The position numbers and the translations under genes were made by a program. A DNA stretch of 64,000 bases from contig JAEVLN010000012.1 of NCBI GenBank assembly GCA_018350325.1, positions 2,377,991 through 2,441,990 of the forward strand, read 5' to 3'. Shown in pieces: positions 1 to 12,100 of this stretch (its first letter is position 1; each line of letters opens with the position of its first letter). The stretch comes from Globodera rostochiensis. Taxonomy: Eukaryota; Nematoda; Chromadorea; Rhabditida; Heteroderidae. The notes below the pieces were generated by a model. The model was not told the DNA's origin. It searched no databases and saw only the letters and a list, made by a program, of their open reading frames with translations.

Positions 1-3000
1 CGACCGCCGATTGGCCACTTAGCACTTGGCCACTCGACCCTTTTGCCCGCCGAGTGGGCCAATCGGCCAATTCGTTGTCCAACCCTCCAATTGAACAGCC
101 CCCACAGCCCCCACAGATGTCCCCGCCGTCCGTCCGTTTGCAGAACTTTGTCCCCCTCCGACCAATCGAATAATGCGAGTGCATCGATCATAAATTTAAT
201 TGAACCCCCAATAAAATTGACTCTCCAACCAATACATAAATTCAAAATTCGTGGCATTATTATAAGGCGGAATTTGGATTAAATCATCTTTATTCACAAG
301 AACCCATCCATCGTGTACAAATGAATTTTTCAAACTTTCCAATGGACACCAACAAATAAGCAGGTGCTCGTCGGTTGGCCAAGGGGGGGGGGAGGGGGGG
401 GGGGGGGGGGGGGGCACCGTTTGTTTGCCAAGGATATGCCATCGCATCGCATCAACGGCGGGCGGAGGGTCGGCAGGTGCCAAAACAATGGCCGGGAGGG
501 ATACAAATTGGTCGCTTATTTGGGGAAGCTTCTCAAAATAAGCGATGGGAGCAAACAGACAGACAATGAATGGGGGGGGGGGGGGGAATAAGAACATCCC
601 CCGCCCCGTCCATTGCCATTTTCTTAGACTAAAATTGGACGCCGTCGCGTGTCCGTCCGTCCCTTCAAATTTGTTCTGATCGGCCCTCTGACTGAGGGCT
701 TCTGGGGCTGATCAGTTTGAGTTGGGTTACTCTTCCAAATGCTACGGTAAAAGGCTTTTTACTTCAAATGTTCAAGAAGCAGTGAAAGAATCCGCCCGTT
801 CCTTTCCTTATCAGCCGCCCCCCCCCCCCCCCCCCCCGCCATCTCCCATTCCATTTTCCTTCTCTTTTACGGTTCCCCGCGGGCGATGACCGGTCCGATC
901 CCATCATTCTCCCACCATCGGCCCTCGAGGGGAAAGATTAGCCAAATTTGTGTTCGGCGGGAACCCGCCAAAAGGGTACAAAAGGGGGGGGGGACTCTTG
1001 ACTTGCCGGGCCATCCGTCGATGGAAGAATAATAAAGAAATGAAATGAATGGGGGGGGGGAGGGAAACAAAGAATGGAACGGACGGACGGGATGAGAAAT
1101 GACGGCCCCCCGGGGGGCGGGGGTATCCCAAAATTTACAACCACCTTTTGGCGCCCTTTTGACCACCCTTTCGCTGCCGGGGATTTTCCGCGCATAATTT
1201 TATTTTTTCGTTTTTGAGAAATCGGCAAAATATTAATTTCAAAAACAACTTTTTTTATTGTAAAAGTGATTAAAAATTGCCTCGATTTATTTGCTGCGAT
1301 GGCTTCTCCAAACATTGTTATTACTTTTCTTAATTTGGTATGCGGACTTTCGTCCCAATTTCCTCGCCATAATCCCCTCCGGCACTCTCTCCCCCCGGGC
1401 GATTGTTTTGAACATTGTCCCCCCACAAACATGCACCACCCACCCCTCCCGCCTTACCCCACAGAAATCCAATTAACGCGCCCTGGGGCGATGGCGATAA
1501 TGATGATGATGAGTTAGAGTGAGAGACACCCCCCGAGGGGAGAGGGGTGGGGGCAGAGTAACAACGCCCCGGGGACATTCTCTGTTGGACGGCCATTCTT
1601 TCGTCTGTGCTTCCGGAAAAGGTTACCAAACTCGGATCAATCATGATCTGATCAGCACTTTTTGAGTGCCGGACTGATCCGAATAACGGCGGAATGTTTC
1701 CAAGGCAATTTTTGTGATCGGACGACAGTTTTGGCCTTCGGTATTTGTTCTAAAGCCATTTTTTAAAATTTTGAGTGCGTTCTCATTCATTCATATGCAT
1801 ATTTTATGGCTTCCATAGATAATTTCCCCCCCCCGTCTCCCCCCCCGTCCCATGTTTCCCCCATTTTATTATTATGACGACGCCCCCCCCCTCTCCGATA
1901 TCGCCGTCGATTATTTGATTTGATTATTTCGGATGCCTTTGCCCCCAAATCGGTCAGTGATTACCCCCCCCCCCCCAACCACCACAAAATGGTGGGCCCC
2001 GCGACAATAAAAAGTCGTAAATCTTTTGACTTTGGACGGTTACCCAACCCTAAACGGATCACACAGTACGGACTTTTGCCGTGGGATTGGAGGGATTGGT
2101 GAAGGACAAATAATTGCCCAAACTTCGCATATTTTTCGGGTACTCACTCACTCGCTCTGTTTAAGGGTTTTTTTTTGCATGGAATTTGCCCTTAAGGGCG
2201 GCGGAGTGAGTGAGTGCCATTCATTCATTTGCAATAAATTTAGAAAATTTTTTGGTTCTTTTTTTGAAATGTTGGCATTTTGCCTTCGGCATTTTCAGTC
2301 AGTCGCGGCAAAATGGACAGATGCGAAGGCTTTGCGAATTTTGGTGCCATTTCAACCCATCCATTTGCATCCATTTTTTGGGTCATTTCCATCTCCAAAA
2401 TGCAATTCCCCGTGCCTTTCTTTTGCCTCCTTCGACAGAATTCATTTTCAATTTAATGGGAATTTTGCCCCCAAAATTTGTTTATGCCCTCCCCTCCCCC
2501 AATTGGACACATTTGGGGGATTGAATTGTGATGAATTTTGTGGTTAATGGGATGTAATGGAGAATTTGGGGGGGGGGGATGGCTTTCAAATCTCCAAATT
2601 TGGATTTTTTGAATTTTTTTGTGCCCTCTCACAAAAAGATTTATTTATTGGGTTTGAAGTCGAAGAAAATTTCCATTTTTTGTCCTTTCCATCGAAAGGC
2701 GCCCAAAGCTCCCCCAAATTGCCCAAATGTTCACAGCCAACTCAATTCACCTGCGCGTGCCTTCACTCACTTCACTCGCCCCCCCCGGTAATTCCCCCCC
2801 CCCACAACAATTCATCCGCCAAATGCCGCCGCTGCCGCTCTTCATCCTCCGCCACTTCATCCAACCCTCTCATCCAGCACCCATCTTCCTTCCACTTCCT
2901 TCCATCTTCATCATCATCCCCCCCTCCGGGGATGAATCCGTCCTCAGCCAGCCCCCGAGGGGACGGACGCCTTTTGTGAGTGGCTAATTACCGCGCGCGC

Positions 3001-6000
3001 GGAGGACGAAGTCCCTCCCCTGCCACGCCAAGCACAACTTTCCATTGTTCCACTTCCTCAAATCCCGATTATTGGATAATAATTGTCCTCCAGAAGCTTT
3101 TCCTTCTGCGGGAAATTGCATTATTTTAGGAATTTTTTCATTGAAATAATACAAAAAGTCTCCCCATGGGCAAACACTTGGCGCTCTGATTGGCCTATTT
3201 TGGCCGCGGAAATTCAACGAGTGGCGCTGGTGGTGGCGGTACGCGCCAACGGGGACAAAAAACCAAACGGAAATTGGCCGCGCTTCCCCCGAGGGGACGG
3301 ATTGGATTTCGCGGAGTCAAAACGGCCAAAACCAACCCCTAAAACAGTACAAAGGAACAAAATAATATGTAATTTACTCATTCATTCATTTATTTCTGTC
3401 TTTTATTCATTCGAAATAATTATGTAATTGCCTTTGAGACGCTTTAATTTACATGAAATAATATTTTTAATTTCCCCTAAAGGCATAATTTTGGTGTTGT
3501 TGGCACAATGTTTTTCCCTGGCACTCTCTTCACTGCCCTCAGCCCCTCGGTTTATGATGACCACGCCCCCCCCCCACCCCCGCGGGGATGACCGGAGTCT
3601 CCGCCCCTCCAAAAGGCGCATTTCGTCGTCACTTAGCAAAAGTTCTTTCTTTTCTCTTCCAAATCTAAAAATTATTTTGCAATTTAAAAATGTTAAAGCC
3701 AATAAAAAAAATTAAATAAATGCTTAAAACGGCGGACGGAAAATAAAAAAGTGTTTTGTCCCCTCGGGAGCAAAAGGTGACCTTTGGCCAAAATTGCTGC
3801 CCTACGGGGGGGGGGGACACTTTGGGGATGACTCGATTATTTTGTGTGCACAAATTGGGGGTTCCTCCGGAGAACGAACGACGGACGAACAGACGCCCCC
3901 CCCCTTCCCCCTCCGGCGACATTCAAAAGCAAAAACCATCCATTACGCGGTCCGTCGCTTTCAGAAAATTATTCCCGAAAATGCCATTCAAGTTCAATTA
4001 TTTGTTGTACATTTTCTGATCGATCATTTTACAGAAAAATGAAGAAACTGTTTCTTTAATTCGTCCCAACTTTGCTAAAGGTTTTGGCAACTCCAATAAA
4101 TTCATTCTTCCAAATACTTACGTTGGTTTTGCGGGTTCATTGGCTTATTGAGCCCCCCCCCCAACCCGTCCATTCCATTAGACCCCTCGGGGGCCGATGA
4201 ATGAACAAAACTTTCAGAGCGAATCCTCTGCCCGCCCGCCCATTCATCGCCCATTCATTCCCCTCCCCCTCTGATCCATTCATCCATTCCGGCGCTTTTT
4301 GTTGCCCCCCCCCGCCATTCAATCTAATCCCCCCCCTTTCCCCTCTTTTCCCCAATGTTTTTGCGGTTTTCCCCGACAAATCGCATCATTTTCTGCCGCC
4401 TGCACTGTACGGTGCGTGCAGCATGCAGCATGCAGCAGGTTATTGTTGTTGTTGTGCAGTGCAATGCACGTGGGTGAAACTCTCTCCACTTTACGAATAT
4501 GTACAGCCATTGTTTGGAATGGCATTTTGTTTTTTCAGTGTTTTTTTTTGGGGGGTGGGGGATTATTTGTCCGTTGGATACCGGTTTAATTTATTGGGCA
4601 GTCAGTCCAACCAAATAATTATTGGCTAATTCATTCGCTTCGCCTGCACTCTCTGCCCCTAATCCGATCGGATTTGATCGAAATGCTTCTCGAGGCCTTT
4701 CCACTTCAATCGATGTGCGCGAACAATTGCCCGCCCGCCCCCGTCCAAATGCTTTTTCCATCGATTGCGCCCCCGGCGTCTGGACCGATGAAACAATGCA
4801 AAAATGGTCCCTGTAAAATCACTCATTTTCTGAATTTTATTGGCAGAGAGAGTCATACCCTCGGGCAAAATGTTATGGCCGAAGAAAAAAGACCCGCAGG
4901 CGATTTTTGGCCTTTTCGCAATTGTCTGGGAATTGCATTTGGAGCCCCCCCCGGGGGGCCATTCCACGGCAAATTCAAATGTCCAAATTCGTTCGTTGCA
5001 AATGCACCGCCGCCACAGATTGGGCGGTGTTTTGTTGTTAAATCGGATGAATGGGCAGACCTTCTTCCTCTCTTCGTCACCTCTTCCGTAATTGCATTAT
5101 TCCCATCCCCTGAGGGGACGGGACGGGAAACTAATGGACGACGAGGGGACATCCTCCGGAAGAGAGTGTTTTTTGAGGCGGGAACATTAATTAATTGGAC
5201 GGTCACTACCCACGGGCACTGCCCTTTTGACGCGCCTGGGGGCATTTGGGAGGGAATGGAGCCTTTGGCGATAAGCCCCCCCCCCCCCCCCCGGCGGGTG
5301 CAGATAAAGCCCTCGAGGAGATAGAAAGAGGGGGCACGTCACCGGGAATTGGCATCAAATTCATAAAGACGGGGGGTAGGATTTGGAGATTCATCGGATA
5401 GACCGTCCGTCCGTCCAGCAGATGGCGCCATACCAAACCCCCCCCCCCCCCCTCCCCACACACAAAGTTGGTTAGATTCGATCAACTTTACTCCCCTCCC
5501 CTCCCCTCCATGAGTCCCCCGAAATGAGCCTTTAGGGAAGGGGGGACACACACACTTTGATTGACGCCCGGGGGGATAATCCCCCCAAATGTCCTCTCCG
5601 GGCAGACTAATTGCCCTTCAACGAACGCTGACAACAATCACTTCTAATCAACATCAAATCATCATTTACTCATTACATCTCCATTTTCTTCTCCCATCCC
5701 ATAATCTCCTCTTCTTCACTCGTCTTTTCCCTTTCAGATCATCCAGCCTTCAAATGCCAATCCATCCGTGCCATTTTTTTCGCATAATTTACGCCCATGA
5801 ACATTGCCTTAGGCATTTTTGAAGCGGTGAAATGGCCCAACGGCATTTTATGTCACCTTTCGCCCCGGGGAATGTTTTTGTGCTATTTGTCCTTTTACTC
5901 CAGCGACGACTTCCCCCCACCGGCGGGTAATATTTTATTTAAAAAATTCCCAAAATCATCGCTTAAATGGATTATAAATTAGCTCCTCAACGCAATCCCG

Positions 6001-6143
6001 AACATTAGCCTCCTTCTCGGCACATGGCCGTGTCAACCAATTTTTGAAAGTGCCCAAAGGGAGCGGAGACGGCGGCGAATGGGTCAGTCAGAACAGACAA
6101 AACATTTCCCAAAATATTTTCCTCTGAATTTGGACAGTTTCAG
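1..6143. other. Non-coding region rich in poly-G/poly-C tracts
   Basis: No exon with recognisable protein similarity was found on either strand. The stretch is marked by long G or C runs, for example around 386-413, 819-837, 5277-5292 and 5440-5453, and by short AT-rich stretches between them. Open frames here are low-complexity proline- or glycine-rich readings of these tracts. The plexin gene that begins downstream lacks its signal-peptide exon, so part of this region is likely its upstream intron or promoter, but I could not pick out the missing first exon. Confidence 0.6.
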
Positions 6144-9100
6144 CTTATTCTCGGCACGGTCAACCGTTTGTACGTGTTGGAGTTGGCCAACTTGACCCTT
6201 GCGCATGAAGCCGTCACCGGACCCGTCCTTGACAGTGAGTTCGACTCGAAAACGAACGCTTTAAAAGGACCCCTTTTGGGAAGGTCCCTTTTGTAACGCC
6301 GAGCTCAGTTCGTGCGTCGGCCCCCGGGACGGAATTGTGGAGACGGACACGTGGAACAAAATTTTGTTGCCGCTCAATTCGTCGCCCGGGGCGATGTCTG
6401 TGGACGCCGTGTTGGTCTGCGGTTCGACTCGACAAGGTCGGACAATTGGCATTCAATTTGAATGGCATTTCGAGTTTAGGCGAATGCCAACTCCGACAAT
6501 TGCCTTCGTTAGAGCGACTCCACCGGCACGCGGCCGTCGCCGGCGCCTGGCAGCACGTCCCGGTGGCCGCGAACGCACCGGACGCGTCCACCGCCGCGTT
6601 GCTCGTCGCGAGTCGGCTGTTTGTCGGCGCACAAAGCGCGCACGCCGACTCGCCCTACCGCGAAGCGTTGCCGGCCGTTACAACGCGCCTTCTCACCGAC
6701 GGACTGCAACCCGTACGGGCCGGAAGTCTGGACGGAGAAGTGAGGAAGACGGAGGGAATTCGAACAAATTAATCCTCTAATTTGTAACATTTCAGACAGT
6801 TTTTGAGCAAATTATGTCCAAGCAAAAAAATGCAACAATTTTAACCCCCCAGGCGGCCGTTTACATTCGCACCGAATTCCGCGCCCGACTTCCCGTCCGT
6901 TACCTTCTCGCCTTCCACGACTCGCAATTTGCCTATTGGCTGGTCGTTCAGCCCGCCTCAGCCCAATCCGGCGCCCCTCTGACCACCCGACTCGTCAGAG
7001 TTTGTCTGGAGGATGACAGGCAATTGGGGGACGGGGGGAAGCTGTTCGGCCGTCGATTAAATGGGGGGGGGGGGATAATCCCACCGATAGGGGGGGGGGG
7101 GGGTAATTCAATGAACGACGGGCGGCGGATGAAGGGGGGGGGGGAGGGAAGCGCGCGGATCCCCTCAGGGGAAGAAGGGTCTTGCGCAACGAATGCTTTT
7201 GGGGTAAACAAATTATATCCAAGAAATTCCCCCAAGCATATGGTGCCAGAACCGAAAGAGTCCAATTTGAGAAATGAAAATGCAATTTGAGGTACACCTC
7301 CTACTCCGAGTTGGAGTTGCAGTGCCGTTCGGCGGAGGACAACGCCCTTTTTGGCATAGCGCGTGCCGGTGCCGTGTTGGAGGCCGTGGGGAGTACGGCG
7401 TCCGGCGATCGCCAAAAGGGCGGCATTTTATACGCGGCATTCTCTGACGTCGGCGGCACGCGTTCCGCGCTGTGCGCCTTTCCGTTGCCCAAACTTCGAC
7501 TGACCTTTTGGTACAACATCGACCGATGCCGAACGGGCACAGACACTTTTGGCATGCCGCACATTGGCCGAGACGCAAAATGCACAAATGTTGGTAGTGA
7601 ACATTCATTTTGTCAAATTTAATGGGGGGGGGACTTCCGATTGGGTTTATACCCCCCCCCCCCATCCCCTCCCATCCCCCCCTCATCCCCCCCCCATCCC
7701 TCCCCATCCCCCCCCCCCCATCCCCCCCCCCATCCCCCCCCCCCATCCCCCCCCATCCCCCCCCCCCATCCCCCCCCCATCCCCCCCCCTCCCCCCCCAT
7801 CCCCCCCCTCCCCCCCCCCATCCCCCCCCACCCCTCCCCATCCCCCCCCATCCCCCCCCCTCCCCCCCCATCCCCCCCCCTCCCCCCCCATCCCCCCCCT
7901 CCCCCCCCATCCCCCCCCACCCCTCCCCATCCCCCCCCATCCCCCCCCCTCCCCCCCCATCCCCCCCATCCCCCCCATCCCCCCCCATCAACTTCTTTTG
8001 TCATAAACCCGTCGTATCATCATCCCCCCCCAATTCATCCCCCCCTCTTCTGTCTGTCATTTTCCATGGCTAATCCTTCCATCTAAGAAGAAATCTCATC
8101 GCCTCTCGCGCACATTCATCCCTTTCTTCCCCCGGAGGGTGATTTATGCCCCCTGAACGACCTTTTGAGGGGCAAGCCAAGGCAAAGAAAGTCCGTCCAT
8201 TTATGTGAAAATCTGAAGAATGAAATTATACACAATAAACAAATGTATTTAAAAATCAAAAAAGAAAAGTTTTTGAAAAGAATTCTCTCTGAAATTGATC
8301 GCCGATTATTTGAATTGTCCCCACAAACTTTCGGTGGTTTTACTTTTGAACGAACGCTTTGAATTATTTGTTTTTCGCCCATTTGTCCCCCCCCCCAAAT
8401 TCTTTTGTCTCAGCCACAAAATGTCAAAAGTTCCCAGCCATCGGACGGGCGGGTGACCTCTCCCAACTCATAAAAAGCGCCCGGGGGACACGCGCCAATA
8501 AAATTTGAGAGAAAAATTTAAAAAAACAAAATTCTTCCCAAATTGTTTATTTTGGCGTTTTTTTAAATTGTCAAAGCGTTTTTTTTCTCATTAGCCATTT
8601 AATTGCGTTTGTTTTCGCTTTGATTGATTGAATGGGCACTTTTCTTTCCCCGGTGGGGGGGAGGGGGCAAAAAACAAAAGCGAAGGAAAGCCCCCCGAGG
8701 GAAATAATACAAATGGATTCGGGGAAATTGATGAGTGTTTTGGTGATGTTTTGCGGACTTTTTTAAATATTTTTTGCCGCTGGGTGACATTACACAGCGA
8801 AGGAAAGGCAAATGGCAAAAAATTTGGCAGAAAATTTACACAAAAAATTGGAGAAATAAATCAAAAATTAAATTGAGGATTTATTATTAAATTAACATTA
8901 AATTAAAATTAAAATGGCCTTTTTAGCGTTCGAATTTGCCTTTATCCGAGGACACGTGCCTTCTCGGCGTCGGCGGGCCGTTGGAGGCCGCCGCACCGGC
9001 GCTCGGAGTGTTTAGGCCGGGGACGGCAGTCACTGCGATTGGCGCTGCGCGAGTTGACGGGCACGCGCTGGTGACAGTCGGCACGGCACGGGGCGAACTC

Positions 9101-12100
9101 ATTCAGGCAAATTTTGGGGGGGGGGGGGGTGATTAGGGAAATTAATGATAATTAATTACATTTAATCAGTTTGATACAACAGAATATTAATCAAATCATT
9201 GCTCAATTATGGCACTTTCCATTCCAAATTGCCACCTTTTATTTACTTCGTCCAGTCATTTCCCCTCAATTTTCTGCAATTTTTGCCTTTCTCTGCCCTT
9301 GTGCCAAATGTGGCGTCCATTTCTGTGCCAACATTCACATCCTCCACAACAAATATGACATCCGACGAACACATTATGCCCCCCGAGTCGCAGCACTTCC
9401 CGTGCCGTTCTCTTCTCATTAATTTTGTTTGTCCAATGTCCCGGCTTTAATGCTCCACTGGGGGGGGGGGGGGGGCACTCCTCGAGAAGGCTCCCCCCCC
9501 CCCCCCCAACTTCCGTTCTCCCCCCAGGCGATAAGGTGTGAACAGAAGAGAAACGACCATTTGGGAGGTCGAGAGTCGCGTCGGTCGAAAGGCATTTGGT
9601 TAGGTTTAAAGTGATGATTTACGTTCGGGCGTCGAGTGAATGAAGTGATTCATTGGATTTCTTGGGGGGGGGGGGGAGGCTTTTTGCCCCCTCAACAGTA
9701 ATGGGAAAAAACATTAAATATGTTCGGGTACGGTAACTTGATTTAGGGCACAAAAACGCCCGAAGGGAATGTCCTCCAAAACCCTCGGGCACTTATCCCA
9801 AAAAATGGATTGAGGCAATTAATGGGCATTGTCTTCAGCGCAGGACCATTTCCAATCTCGAGGATTGGCTTGGAAGAACACTTCCGGGTCAACGAAGTCC
9901 CCGGAGGGGCTGGGAATGGAATGGAATGGGAAAGGGGCAAAGATTGGGATGAAATAAATTTGAAGAGAATTAAACAGAAGCAGCAATAATTTTAAAGCAA
10001 TCATTCCCCACAGATGGAAGTCCCCTCGGGCGATCAAACGGGCTCTGTGCGCATTTACGCCGAATTCCGCGCGGCTGCCGATCCAATAGAACGAATTGGC
10101 ATTTTGGAGGACGGCACGGGAATGCTGATCACAGCTGAACGGGAGGTGAGTCGAATTCGTTGATTTGATGTGCCCGTTCGATCACTGACTGATCGGCTTC
10201 CGATCGCGTCTAACGAACTCTTTTGAAAGTTAACGTACGGTAATCGCCCTCCCCTCACGTACGGTAGTACGGTAAGCCCCCCTTCCCACGGTAAGCCCAC
10301 TCCCATGTACGGTAAGCCCCCACCCCCACGTACGGTAGTACGGTAAGCCCCCCTTCCCACGGTAAGCCCCCACCCCCACGTACGGTAGTACGGTAAGCCC
10401 CCCTTCCCACGGTAAGCCCCCCACTCCCATGTACGGTAAGCCCCCACCCCCACGTACGGTAGTACGGTAAGCCCCCCACCTACGGTAAGCCCCCACTCCC
10501 ACGTACGGTAGTACGGTAAATCCCCCTTCCCACCCGTACGGTAAGCCCTCCCCTCTCCCCCGCAAAGTCCAAACATTTTGCTATTTTGTGTAAATTCATT
10601 CATTTGTTTGTTTGCTTGCGTCCAACTCCTTTTGTGAAGTTCAAACACCGCCAAATCCATCGGACATCGCTTTTACGTTCATTCATTTAGCCTTTCCTTC
10701 ATTCATTCCTTCGGGGGGAAACGGTGTCAACACATTTTACTTATTGTCCCCCCCCCCCCGAGGCGATTTGCACAAACAGAAAGAAGAAAGTGATCGGAAA
10801 TGAATGGGAAATCCCCCCGAGGGACAAAAGCAAAACAATGTCCCAATTTTCTGAGGGATTTAACATAATTTTGCCTATCTGATCCGACATCATCTTTGGC
10901 ACTCATAAGTTTGAAGTGTTCCCCAATTGATTGATTTGTGTGCTTTGAGTGATTGTCAAAGAATGTTTCCCCCGCGGCAATTCAAACCGAACGAACCGAA
11001 TTTGACGACGATCCTTCTGCTGCTGCAGCCGAATTCATTTATAATACATAAAATGATGCGCCGGCGGCGATGGCGGCGACGGCGACGGCGACGGATGATG
11101 GCAATGGCCCCCCGCTGAGACGGCGGGAAAGGACAGACAAAGGGAGGGAGGGGGGGAGGGGGGGGGGGGGGGGGGGGAATTGCACAAACACACAAAACTC
11201 TGTGGGTGGCAGGGATCCGCCAAAATGCGGACAGTTACGAGAAAAATGGACGAAACTACGAGACTCCAATCAATCGATAACTTTCGCTTGGCCCCCAAGG
11301 CACAAAAAGCCTTTGCCTTTGGCAATTGCCAAAAAATTATTTGGAAAGCGACGCTTTTAAAGAATGTTTCGAAGAAAAGTATTTGCTCGACAAATAATGC
11401 ATTCATTCCCATGGCATTTTACGTCGTTCGAATTGCCGCCGATCTTTGGAAAAGGCCTTTCCATCCGATCGTTCGTTCGTTTTGTTTTGTTGGGAAGGAT
11501 CTTTATCTCTTTTCTGGGCGGATGTGAATGAAACCGCGGACAATGGACGACAAAAGTCGCGCGTATTAGGCACGGAAAGGGCATAAAGGGGGGGGGGGGG
11601 GAGGGGGGGGGGAATAAAGGGGGGGAGGGGGGGGGGGGGGGGGAGGGGGGGAGGGAGGGGGGGGGGGGAAGATGGGGTCGGTGATTAGAGGGGGCAAAGG
11701 CGGCGGGCGGGCGGACGGATGACAAAATTGGGGATGACGTGACGGACGGAAGAATGAAAGGGTCGGAAGGAAGAAGATGAAGATGAGGGAGGGGATGTTT
11801 GAAGATTTGCGCAAAATTGCGGAATCGGACAAGGAAATGCTTACTTAGCCTAAACTGCTTGAACTTGTCTGATTAGGGTTTGATCTTACAAAAGTTGCAG
11901 GTTCTTCTCGTCAGTCTGTCTCAGTGCGGCGCCTCCTCAACTTCCGCCTCCTGCAACGATTGCCTCGCCGGGGGCGACCCACTCTGCACTTGGTCTATTC
12001 CATTCAATTAACTCCAATATAAAGCAAATGCCATAACCTCTATACCCTCAGGTGCCTTTCGCTTGGCCGTTGCACGCGTCCCCGGCACTGTCCAACGCCG

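Noticed and set aside
7549..8086. Long proline-rich and glycine-rich open frames
   Set aside because: Pure low-complexity reading of a C-run array inside a plexin intron; no conserved domain.
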